This document shows, piece by piece, positions 1 to 7,179 of a stretch of DNA of 30,260 nucleotides (positions are counted from its first letter, which is position 1; every line of letters starts with the position of its first letter). Under the pieces are notes generated by a model, which worked only from the letters and a program-made list of their open reading frames with translations, was not told the origin of the DNA and did no database searches. The DNA lies in contig JAVBUZ010000104.1 in NCBI GenBank assembly GCA_031554725.1, positions 1 through 30,260 of the forward strand, given 5' to 3'. A program made the position numbers and the translations under genes. This DNA comes from JAVBUZ01 sp031554725. GTDB lineage: Bacteria > Bacillota > Clostridia > Lachnospirales > Lachnospiraceae.

Positions 1-2
1 AA

Positions 3-2105
3 GAATTTGAATGTACTTGGGGTAGCGAAGAAAAAATCTCCGCTGTGAAGGAATATGAAAATCTATATTTTGAAGAGACCTCTAATGGTTATCGTATAAA
101 TAATGGTAGGCTTTGGACACAAGTAAAGAATAACAATGATAAGCTTATTGAAGCCCTATTTGATGGAAAACAATTATATGATGGCGAAAGATTTGTTGGT
201 CCTTTGTTAGAGGAAAAAAGGAAAAATGAAATTATGCCTGCATACGTGCCTTCTTTTGGAACGTGGAAGGTGTTAGAAAAGGGTCCTCTATGCGTTTCCT
301 TAATAGTAGATGGTAAGTATAAAACGAAAAGCAGAGAGATTTCCTTTGAAGCAAAGTTAAGTTTTTTTGCAGGAAAATCTTATGTAGAGGTAAGCTATAG
401 GCTGATTAATACATCTCCAGAAGAATTGGAGATTGGTGCTTTAGGATTCTATTGCAAGGGAGAAAATGACGGAAGTGTCAGCAGTGATTTCTCACATGTG
501 GTGGGAGAAAATGGCAAAAATGTCTTTTCTGTAAAAGGAATCAACAAACTAGGTGAGATAGAAGAACAGATTGATTTAAGCAAGGTACGTACTTGCACAG
601 GATATTCAAATTACAAAACTAGCTTTACCGTGGGTGCAGAGGGCGCAGGTGTCATTGAACATGTAGATGCAAACCGTGTTATGTTTGAATCTAATGAGCA
701 CTTTTCGGAAGTGCTTTATGGTACATTTTTTGCGGATAGAACGGACGAAAAGGGTGGAATTTGTGCGACTATATTCCAAGCTCAGCAGAACTATCCTAAG
801 GCTGTCATGGCAGACAAGGATGGAATTTCTATTATGCTTGTGCCAAGGGGTGAGGATAGAGTAGTATTTTTGCCTGGAGTAAGTAGGGAACAGAAATTTT
901 TATTACATTTTCATACCCCTGAAGTAAGCTTAGCAGAACTAGATAATATTAGTTTAATTTATCAGATGCCTGACAGACCTGTCATATCTCCAAAGGTGTT
1001 TAAAGAGGCTGGTGTAATGCCCAATATCTTCCCAAATCAAATGAGAGAAGAAAGTGAAATTATGCTAATTCGTCGTGCAGACGGACATAACCGTGCGTTT
1101 GGTATGCTCAACTGGGGAGACAGTATGGATGCCAATTATACGAATCAGGGTAGAGGTGGCGGAAAGCCAGTGTGGGTTAATAACGAATATGATTACCCAC
1201 ATGCTTGTGCTCTTATGTATGCCCGTACGGGAACAAGAAGATTTTTAGATTACCTATTGGTTTCAGCTTCTCACTGGCAGGATGTGGATGTTTGCCATTA
1301 CTCTGAAGATCCATTACGTATTGGTGGTCAAATTGAACATACGAGAGGACACGTAATAGATGGGGTGATTGTACCTAGCCATGAGTGGGTAGAAGGACTT
1401 TTAGATTATTATCATTTTACAGGTGATGAAAGAGCCTTTGAAACAGCTATAGGCATTGGTGAAAATATAATGCGTCTATTAGATACACCGGATTTTGCCC
1501 ATACGGGTGAGATGAATGCAAGAGAAACAGGTTGGGCACTTAGAAGCTTAACAGCTCTCTATGTGGAAACAGGCGATGAAAAATGGCTTGAAAAGAGTGA
1601 GTGGATTGTTGGACATTTTAGACAATGGGAGGAAGACTATGGGCACTGGCTTGCACCATACACCGATAATACATTGATTCGAGTTGGATTTATGATATCA
1701 GTGGCGGTGGGAAGCTTAATGCGTTATTATAGAGTCAGACCTAATGTAGAATTAAAGGATATGATGATTCGTGCGATTGATGACTTGCTGGAGAACTGTC
1801 AATTGGAAAATGGCTTGTTTTATTACAAGGAGCTTCCTAGCTTAGCAAGACTAGGAAATAACACCTTGCTTTTAGAGGCAATGACCATAGGCTATGAGCT
1901 TACAGGTGATAAAAAGTACATAGAGGCAGGTAGAAAAACTTTTCAGAGGGCCCAGGAGGAAAGTAAAAATACCCCTGGTGGAAGCAGAGTGCATATTGAT
2001 GATGCAGTTATCTGGCCAGGAGATAGTTCAAAGTCCTTTGGACAAAGCTTTTTACCTTTAGCACAGTTTGATAAGGCGTGTGAGGATGCGAAAATAAGTT
2101 TATAA
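3..2105 (+). CDS. PcRGLX/YetA-like polysaccharide lyase (PL26 type), 5' end outside the window
   Basis: Probable exo-acting rhamnogalacturonan lyase-like enzyme, degrading pectin backbone fragments. The frame stays open to the window's left edge (EFECTWGSEE precedes the first in-frame GTG at 45), so the 686 residues from that GTG are a C-terminal part; family members usually exceed 800 residues. The first ~290 visible residues are beta-rich, as expected for the N-terminal and central beta domains. From about residue 330 the protein becomes helical with an alpha/alpha-toroid pattern. NWGDSMD, WVNNEYDYPHA and repeated 'FTGDERAFETA'-like helices match the YetA/PcRGLX toroid. No signal peptide can be judged because the true N-terminus is missing. 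A DUF3810 gene follows 13 bases downstream, so the two may be co-transcribed. The alternative is another toroid enzyme such as GH127 or GH105; the family is fairly likely, the exact substrate is inference. Confidence 0.62.
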   Translation, partial: EFECTWGSEEKISAVKEYENLYFEETSNGYRINNGRLWTQVKNNNDKLIEALFDGKQLYDGERFVGPLLEEKRKNEIMPAYVPSFGTWKVLEKGPLCVSLIVDGKYKTKSREISFEAKLSFFAGKSYVEVSYRLINTSPEELEIGALGFYCKGENDGSVSSDFSHVVGENGKNVFSVKGINKLGEIEEQIDLSKVRTCTGYSNYKTSFTVGAEGAGVIEHVDANRVMFESNEHFSEVLYGTFFADRTDEKGGICATIFQAQQNYPKAVMADKDGISIMLVPRGEDRVVFLPGVSREQKFLLHFHTPEVSLAELDNISLIYQMPDRPVISPKVFKEAGVMPNIFPNQMREESEIMLIRRADGHNRAFGMLNWGDSMDANYTNQGRGGGKPVWVNNEYDYPHACALMYARTGTRRFLDYLLVSASHWQDVDVCHYSEDPLRIGGQIEHTRGHVIDGVIVPSHEWVEGLLDYYHFTGDERAFETAIGIGENIMRLLDTPDFAHTGEMNARETGWALRSLTALYVETGDEKWLEKSEWIVGHFRQWEEDYGHWLAPYTDNTLIRVGFMISVAVGSLMRYYRVRPNVELKDMMIRAIDDLLENCQLENGLFYYKELPSLARLGNNTLLLEAMTIGYELTGDKKYIEAGRKTFQRAQEESKNTPGGSRVHIDDAVIWPGDSSKSFGQSFLPLAQFDKACEDAKISL

Positions 2106-2118
2106 GGGGAAAACACAA

Positions 2119-3255
2119 ATGAAGCGAACAAGGTGGAAAATATATGGAGCAATACTATTAGCTATGCTTTTGCTTAATCTACTAGCATGGAATAGCAGGG
2201 GTTTTTGCGATTGGTATCGGAGCCATATTTTTCCATTTTGGATTACGACTTATGGAAGGTTCACAGGAATTTTTTCTTTTGCAGTTGGAGAAGTCCTAAT
2301 TGTAATGGGTATTACAGTTCTTATTTTGGCAATTGTTTTTGGGATTTATTTGCTGATAAGGACTATACTAAAAGGCTTTTTGAAAGAAAGAGATTGGAAA
2401 AGTATTTTATTTATTAAGAAGTTTTATGTTTTTTTTGCATGGGTACTACTTATGATTTTGGTGGTTATGACTTTAAATTGCTTTATTCCATATCATGCGT
2501 CTACCTTTGGTGAAAAATATTTTTCGGAAGCTAAAGAAGAATATACTTTTGAGGAGTTAAAGGAATTAAGGGAGTATATTGTTAATGAATGCAATCGCTT
2601 ATCTGCATTAATGGAAAGAGATGAGGATGGCAATATTCTATATAGTGGAGATATGGAAAAGGAAGCTATTTTTGCTATGGTGAATCTAAGTGAAGAGTAT
2701 GAAGGCCTTTCGGGCTTTTATCCAAATCCCAAGCCATTGTTTTTTTCAGATATTATGAGCCAGGAGTATATGGCGGGCTACTATTTACCTTTTTCTATGG
2801 AAGCTACTTATAACGATGTTATGTATTTTATGAATATGCCAGCGGTATATTGTCATGAACTTGCTCATTTAAAAGGCTTTATGTATGAGGATGAAGCGAA
2901 TTTTGTGGGCTTTTTAGCCTGCATAAAATCGGAGGATATAGTTTTTAGATATAGTGGCTTTTTAAGTGTTTTGTATTATGTAGATAATGATTTTTATGCA
3001 GCCCTAGGCAAAGATATTGAGGCATATAGAGAATACGAAGGAATACTTCCCATCGTACATGATGACAACATCTTTTTAACTGATGAAGAATGGGAGCGTA
3101 TAGAGGCAAAAGCCCTGATTGATACAGAAACAATGGATGCAGTTTCAACCAGCTTTACCGATGCATCACTTAAGCTAAATGGCATTACAGACGGCATGAT
3201 AAGCTACAGTAGGGTGGTAAAACTGCTTTTGCAATATTATGATACTAAGGTTTAA
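2119..3255 (+). CDS. DUF3810 family membrane protein with HExxH motif
   Basis: Membrane-anchored protein of 378 residues. Three hydrophobic segments lie at about residues 8-24, 52-80 and 103-124, followed by a large domain, probably extracytoplasmic. That domain carries HELAH (246-250) and EDEANF (257-262). An HExxH followed by a glutamate about seven residues later is a zinc-metallopeptidase signature, and DUF3810 proteins are classed as peptidase-like on this basis. No substrate is known for the family. The ATG follows AGGGGAAAAC at a good distance, 13 bases after the lyase stop. A short hairpin without a U-tract (3292-3311) separates it from the tRNA promoter. Family assignment is confident; catalytic activity is inferred from the motif only. 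Confidence 0.82.
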   Translation: MKRTRWKIYGAILLAMLLLNLLAWNSRGFCDWYRSHIFPFWITTYGRFTGIFSFAVGEVLIVMGITVLILAIVFGIYLLIRTILKGFLKERDWKSILFIKKFYVFFAWVLLMILVVMTLNCFIPYHASTFGEKYFSEAKEEYTFEELKELREYIVNECNRLSALMERDEDGNILYSGDMEKEAIFAMVNLSEEYEGLSGFYPNPKPLFFSDIMSQEYMAGYYLPFSMEATYNDVMYFMNMPAVYCHELAHLKGFMYEDEANFVGFLACIKSEDIVFRYSGFLSVLYYVDNDFYAALGKDIEAYREYEGILPIVHDDNIFLTDEEWERIEAKALIDTETMDAVSTSFTDASLKLNGITDGMISYSRVVKLLLQYYDTKV

Positions 3256-3291
3256 TGTCGTCATTTCATACTAGTCTTTGAACAGTTGCAA

Positions 3292-3311
3292 GTTTTACAT
3301 AAAAGTAAAAC
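3292..3311 (+). other. Small hairpin after the DUF3810 gene
   Basis: GTTTTAC, a six-base loop (ATAAAA) and GTAAAAC form a seven-pair, AT-rich stem 36 bases after the stop codon. Outer flanks ACTAG and CTAGT could extend it with bulges. There is no run of T after it, so it is a poor intrinsic terminator. Confidence 0.3.
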
Positions 3312-3328
3312 AATTCTAGTGGAAGTAC

Positions 3329-3357
3329 TTGACATTTAAAGTGTAGCAAGGTAAAAT
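3329..3357 (+). promoter_or_regulatory. Sigma-A promoter of the tRNA operon
   Basis: TTGACA at 3329-3334 and TAAAAT at 3352-3357 are separated by exactly 17 bases. The -35 box is perfect and the -10 box matches five of six. Transcription would begin near 3364 and run into tRNA-Phe about 40 bases later. This is a strong promoter of the kind expected for stable RNA. Confidence 0.8.
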
Positions 3358-3387
3358 AACGAATGTTGCTGATGAAAATCGGTGCAC

Positions 3388-3405
3388 ATGTAGAGATTTC
3401 TACAT
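3388..3405 (+). other. Leader hairpin abutting tRNA-Phe
   Basis: ATGTAGA (3388-3394) and TCTACAT (3399-3405) form a perfect seven-pair stem with a four-base GATT loop. Its 3' side ends at the base immediately before the mature tRNA-Phe 5' end, at the RNase P cleavage site. A role in precursor processing or leader stability is inference. Confidence 0.5.
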
Positions 3406-3478
<73 letters not shown>

Positions 3479-3516
3479 TTATGCAGGAAGCCTTGCGCGG
3501 ACTGCTTTATATACAT

Positions 3517-3587
3517 GCGGGTGTAGTTCAATGGTAGAACACTAGCCTTCCAAGCTAGATACGTGGGTTCGATTCCCATCACCCGCT
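3517..3587 (+). tRNA. tRNA-Gly(TCC)
   Basis: Complete cloverleaf of 71 bases. The acceptor GCGGGTG pairs with CACCCGC. The anticodon stem CTAGC/GCTAG encloses the loop CTTCCAA with anticodon TCC (3549-3551). The T arm contains GGGTTCGATTCCC and the discriminator is T. No CCA is encoded. It sits 38 bases after tRNA-Phe with no terminator between. Confidence 0.97.
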
Positions 3588-3589
3588 TT

Positions 3590-3638
3590 AAATATGCGAA
3601 GCATATTTGGTTTGCGGAGCAAACATCAGCGAAGCTGA
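3590..3638 (+). repeat. Three tandem mini-hairpins with GC-GAA-GC type loops
   Basis: Hairpin 1 (3590-3608): AAATATGC, loop GAA, GCATATTT. Hairpin 2 (3610-3624): GTTTGC, loop GGA, GCAAAC. Hairpin 3 (3626-3638): TCAGC, loop GAA, GCTGA. All three have perfect stems of 8, 6 and 5 pairs closed by G-C around a GAA or GGA triloop, separated by only one base each. They fill the spacer between the two tRNA-Gly genes, starting three bases after the first one. Confidence 0.85.
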
Positions 3639-3691
3639 AAAAAGCGGGGGATTGCACCCTGCGAGAATTGTATCCTGCAAATATATTTTAT

Positions 3692-3763
<72 letters not shown>

Positions 3764-3775
3764 CTTTTAAAAATT

Positions 3776-3806
3776 AAAAACCTAGCATTTTTTGCTAGGT
3801 TTTTTT
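3776..3806. terminator. Bidirectional intrinsic terminator
   Basis: AAAAACCTAGCA and TGCTAGGTTTTTTT flank a short T loop, giving a stem with A-run on one side and T-run on the other. It can end the tRNA transcript on the plus strand and the glycosyltransferase transcript arriving from the minus strand, whose stop codon lies 22 bases away. Confidence 0.85.
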
Positions 3807-3827
3807 GTGTCAAAAAATTCAGGTTTC

Positions 3828-5444
3828 TTATCTATGCTTTTTGTAAACCGTAGAAATACTTCTCTTATCGACAATTACTTCATAAATCTTATCATAGCCT
3901 TCTATTTGGAGCTGCTCTCCTTTTTTTAACCTTTTGGGATCCATAATAATATAGTCAGTATCATGGCTATCGCGTAGGAAGCGTCTATCCTCAGGAGGTA
4001 ACATGTCGGCAAAGCAGCCATAATAATCCAGAGTAAAGACGTAGGTATCGCTTGTATCTGTTTTTAAAATATATTCTGCTGCTTCCTTGTTGGAGAGTCG
4101 CCAATAGTCAAGCTCAAAATATCCCTGCACAAAATAGCGAGAAGGAAGATTAAAATATACACATTGATATGGATGACTCTTTATCATCCATATGGAATTT
4201 CCTAACATAGAGAGTAATAGGAGTGAATAGATGGTAATTCGAAAAATCTTTTTTTCTGAAAGTAAATCAGTTAAAAAGGAAAGCCCAATTGCTGCAACAT
4301 AAAGAAGTGGTATGATGAGCATGTAAGCGTGTCGCCATCCTTCATACATTGAAATACGAAAACCGATATACCCGCCTAAGGTACATACAAAGAAAAGAAA
4401 CATAAAGCTATCATAGACCATATTCAAATTGTCTTGTTTCCATAGCTGTTTTATCTTGGGAATGATTTGAACAGGAATGGCATTAAAACCTGCAATAAAA
4501 CATACTAGGTACATAATTGGAGTGGTAATGGCAATCCAAACGGGAATGTAGTGCCAAGGAACCTCTTTTGTAATCATTTTTCCTAGATACAAATGTGTAC
4601 TACCCCAATCTTGATAATGTAAAAAGTGTGGAAATAACTCAAGCAAGAAGGAAATAGGGTGCCTCCAAGAGGCCGGAGTTATCACAACGTAAAACAAAAT
4701 GAAAAAGACAACTATTAGGGCGCTATAACATAAAAGATGCCGTTTTTCTTGCTTGGTCATAGCGGACATAAAAAACTTTGATAACATAAATGCTATAGCA
4801 AGCAAAAAAATAGCGAGTGCTAAAATCCTTGTGGTAGTAGCTACAGCAAGAGAGAAGGAAAATAAAAGGGTGTTGAGTAGTGAGGTTTTTTCTAGAAACC
4901 GAAAACCAAAGTAAATAGCAATTACACACCAAGAAATAAACAACAAGTCTTTATTGTTATAAAAGGCCTCACCAAAAAAGCGGGGGGAAATTATCATCAT
5001 TAGTAGACCGAAAATGGGTATAATAGGTTTGCTCTGAAATCGCTTTTTCAAAATAAGATAGAAGCAGATGCAGGCAACAAAGTATTGTAAAAAGTTAAGC
5101 AAGTGGCGTATTTTGTAGGCGTCAGTTGTATCAATGCCAGTATGCTTTTCAATTAATAGTGCCGGAATATTTAGAAAGACTCCATAGTAGCGATAGGCAT
5201 AGTTTGCGAGAGCATCTGCAGGCTCTTTAGAAATTTCACCAGGATTATGGGATAATAGTCGATTAAACACATACTCTGCGTAATCAACAGATATTTCGGT
5301 GCTTCTTCTTTCGGTGGGTTCGTCAAAGGAAACACTGTAGTCACCAAAAATAGAAAAACCAACAATTAAATAAATGGAAAATATTAATATGGTTATGACG
5401 GTGTAGATAGATATGTTTTTTCGTGTAAAAGAAATACTTGTCAT
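3828..5444 (-). CDS. Membrane glycosyltransferase, GT39/ArnT-PMT-like (GT-C fold)
   Basis: Polytopic membrane enzyme of 538 residues, expected to transfer a sugar from a polyprenyl-phosphate donor to an extracytoplasmic acceptor. The first hydrophobic segment (about 13-34) is followed by an external loop starting FDEP (D41, E42), the acidic pair typical of GT-C catalytic loops. SPRFFGEAFYNNKD (153-166) lies after another membrane segment and resembles the PRxxGE..NNKD element of PMT_2-type enzymes. About ten membrane segments are visible, ending in a soluble C-terminal domain of roughly 90 residues. The ATG is preceded on the minus strand by GGAGG. A GtrA-like gene on the same strand lies 3.3 kb upstream, separated by an opposite-strand cassette. 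Fold and class are confident; sugar and acceptor are unknown. Confidence 0.8.
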   Translation of the reverse strand: MTSISFTRKNISIYTVITILIFSIYLIVGFSIFGDYSVSFDEPTERRSTEISVDYAEYVFNRLLSHNPGEISKEPADALANYAYRYYGVFLNIPALLIEKHTGIDTTDAYKIRHLLNFLQYFVACICFYLILKKRFQSKPIIPIFGLLMMIISPRFFGEAFYNNKDLLFISWCVIAIYFGFRFLEKTSLLNTLLFSFSLAVATTTRILALAIFLLAIAFMLSKFFMSAMTKQEKRHLLCYSALIVVFFILFYVVITPASWRHPISFLLELFPHFLHYQDWGSTHLYLGKMITKEVPWHYIPVWIAITTPIMYLVCFIAGFNAIPVQIIPKIKQLWKQDNLNMVYDSFMFLFFVCTLGGYIGFRISMYEGWRHAYMLIIPLLYVAAIGLSFLTDLLSEKKIFRITIYSLLLLSMLGNSIWMIKSHPYQCVYFNLPSRYFVQGYFELDYWRLSNKEAAEYILKTDTSDTYVFTLDYYGCFADMLPPEDRRFLRDSHDTDYIIMDPKRLKKGEQLQIEGYDKIYEVIVDKRSISTVYKKHR

Positions 5445-5455
5445 TTAGAAAGCCT

Positions 5456-5946
5456 CCATAAGAATATTATTTTTCAGCACCGAGATGCTACTAAAAAAAT
5501 AACTGTGATTATTATACAATAGATAATATAAAAAAGGAATAACTGCAGTAAATTGTACTATTAAAAATATTATTAATGTCGAGTACAATAAGAAGTAGGT
5601 TTTCACTTGTGTAATTATCGTGTTAGGGGTAATACAACAATAAAGCATAAATGCAAAAACTGCTACTTTTTTATTTAAAGAAAGTGATGGAAAACGTGTA
5701 TCAAAGACTATGTTAGCCATCGAGTTAGCGATTTGATATAATGTACGCAAGCACAATGAGACACGCAAAGCAGCATTTGGGAGGGTATTCCGATTTATAC
5801 TGAAAAAGGTAAAGGCGGCGTGTTTTATGATTTCAAAACCTCTATTTTGGAATGTGAGATTGCTGAATTTGACGAGGAATATGCGAAAAATTATTAAAGG
5901 AAAATCGTTGAAAGCCGTTAGAAAATATTTATAATATGACCCACTG
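5456..5946. other. 491-base stretch between the glycosyltransferase and the cassette, no confident gene
   Basis: Very AT-rich. A long hydrophobic minus-strand frame spans it but has no ribosome binding site and runs into the start of the plus-strand gene at 5997. The plus strand contains a coding-like, stop-bounded stretch at 5760-5897. A TATAAT at 5511-5516 on the minus strand could be a -10 box for the glycosyltransferase, but no good -35 lies at the right distance. I see no tRNA, repeat family or riboswitch here. Confidence 0.45.
5760..5897 (+). pseudogene. Possible decayed gene remnant
   Basis: A 45-codon frame bounded by stops, without a start codon, reads like real protein. It contains GIPIYTEKGKGG followed by an acidic stretch (ILECEIAEFDEEYAKNY). 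The GIPIYTEKGKGG element resembles the wing of YafY/WYL-type transcription regulators, which often read GIPI.xE.G.GG. Just upstream, in another frame, GKRVSKTMLAIELAI also looks coding-like, which would fit a frameshifted regulator gene. Composition bias in AT-rich DNA could produce the same appearance, so this is a weak call. Confidence 0.2.
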
Positions 5947-5990
5947 TTGTCAGGTAATAGGATGTATAATACTATAAAAATATTAGGAGA
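5947..5990 (+). promoter_or_regulatory. Candidate promoter and RBS of the two-gene cassette
   Basis: TTGTCA at 5947-5952 pairs with TACTAT at 5970-5975 at 17 bases. A perfect TATAAT also exists at 5965-5970, but only 12 bases from that -35 box, so the exact -10 is ambiguous. AGGAGA at 5985-5990 lies six bases before the ATG at 5997. It indicates that the cassette is transcribed on its own. Confidence 0.5.
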
Positions 5991-5996
5991 AAGAAT

Positions 5997-7166
5997 ATGG
6001 AAATTAAATATCAATGTCAGGCACAAATCCAGAAGATAATTGATGGTATAAAGCCTATTCCCAATCATTTTGAGGTGTCTGATCAATATCTTTTTGGATT
6101 GGATAATAATACATTCATAAAAAACTTCAGCGAATTGCGCGAAATCCTGATAAGCATTTACAAGGATATGCTATCACATCCGGAAGAATACGGACTCATT
6201 TTGGTCGGTATGGATGTTAGTGAATATAAAAATTCAAAACCACGGGATTCAAGAGCGTCTGCTAAACGACTTATGGCTTTATTACATAATTTTGGACGAG
6301 CGGGAGAAATATCACAAAATGAATTGCATATCAGCTCCGAAACATTTCAGGAGATAATGAAAATTAAATATGTAGGCTTTTCATGGACGCAGAATGCCCC
6401 ATTGATACTTAAAAAACTCTCAGATTTTGGATTTGAATTTATAGGTCTAAAAGGCAACTCATTTGATAAAAAAGCCGAAGAATTTATTCTTTCTTATCCC
6501 GATAATCCGGAGATGATAAATATGTTAAAAGGGTATGCAATGTCGGTTCCAGTGGTGCAGCATTTTCCGAATGAATTGATAAATATGGATTACTACACAT
6601 TGGAGGATTCGGAACCGGACAAACCCATATCCATAGAATTTTCAGTTTCTTTGAAAGAAAAGGAAAAAGAACTACTTAATCAATTATTAAATAGTGTACA
6701 GAAAGATTACATAGAAGCATGCAAAGAGTTGATAGAACATGCAATTTCTTTGGGATATTTACCCCATATGACAAAAACAGGTGATTTTGCTGTAAGTTTT
6801 ACAAGCAATAAGACAAACAGAACGATTATTCGAATGTCACCGGTTACAGGCTTGAATAATAAAAAATTCATTCCCACGTTAAACATTGTGTTTTCTGCAA
6901 CAAAAGAGTATTCAGAAATTTTTCATAAAGCCGTTAAAGATGAATTGGAGTCTCATGGAGGCTTATATACTGGATGTTACGGTTGCGGCAGATGTTCGGG
7001 CGAAAAGGATAGCTATGTCTATGTTTATCGGGACGGAAAAATAAAATTCAAATGTTGTAATGAGATGATAAAACTGGATTGGAGCAAAGAAAACTTACCA
7101 GAAATTAAACAAATGATGAAAACTCAAGATAAATTTTGGCTACAACAAAACGCGATTGAAAAATGA
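5997..7166 (+). CDS. Unrecognised protein with C-terminal cysteine cluster; paralogue of the next gene
   Basis: A soluble 389-residue protein with no signal peptide or membrane segment; I do not recognise its family. Residues 83-180 (from PRDSRASAKRL to SYPDNPEMINMLKGY) align by eye with residues 77-167 of the downstream protein. Shared points are the RD.R.SA motif, a helical region and a GF.F...F.SYPD element. The upstream helices (NF..LR.....Y.D/F.NI) also correspond. The C-terminus carries C327, C330, C333 and the pair C353/C354, with FKCCNEM, a likely zinc site of ribbon or treble-clef type. The start is fixed by AGGAGA six bases upstream. The downstream ATG lies 13 bases after this stop, so the pair is co-transcribed. 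Function unknown; nucleic-acid binding is inferred from the metal site and its partner. Confidence 0.75.
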   Translation: MEIKYQCQAQIQKIIDGIKPIPNHFEVSDQYLFGLDNNTFIKNFSELREILISIYKDMLSHPEEYGLILVGMDVSEYKNSKPRDSRASAKRLMALLHNFGRAGEISQNELHISSETFQEIMKIKYVGFSWTQNAPLILKKLSDFGFEFIGLKGNSFDKKAEEFILSYPDNPEMINMLKGYAMSVPVVQHFPNELINMDYYTLEDSEPDKPISIEFSVSLKEKEKELLNQLLNSVQKDYIEACKELIEHAISLGYLPHMTKTGDFAVSFTSNKTNRTIIRMSPVTGLNNKKFIPTLNIVFSATKEYSEIFHKAVKDELESHGGLYTGCYGCGRCSGEKDSYVYVYRDGKIKFKCCNEMIKLDWSKENLPEIKQMMKTQDKFWLQQNAIEK

Positions 7167-7179
7167 AAGGATAAACTCT

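Noticed and set aside
5445..6086. 213-codon hydrophobic minus-strand frame
   Set aside because: It has no ribosome binding site, its start lies inside the well-supported gene at 5997, and its hydrophobic composition (Phe, Leu, Ile, Asn, Tyr) is what AT-rich non-coding DNA yields. No family pattern is visible.
7156..7179. TTG start for the second cassette gene
   Set aside because: It overlaps the preceding gene and lacks a ribosome binding site, while the ATG at 7180 has GAAAGGA at the right distance.
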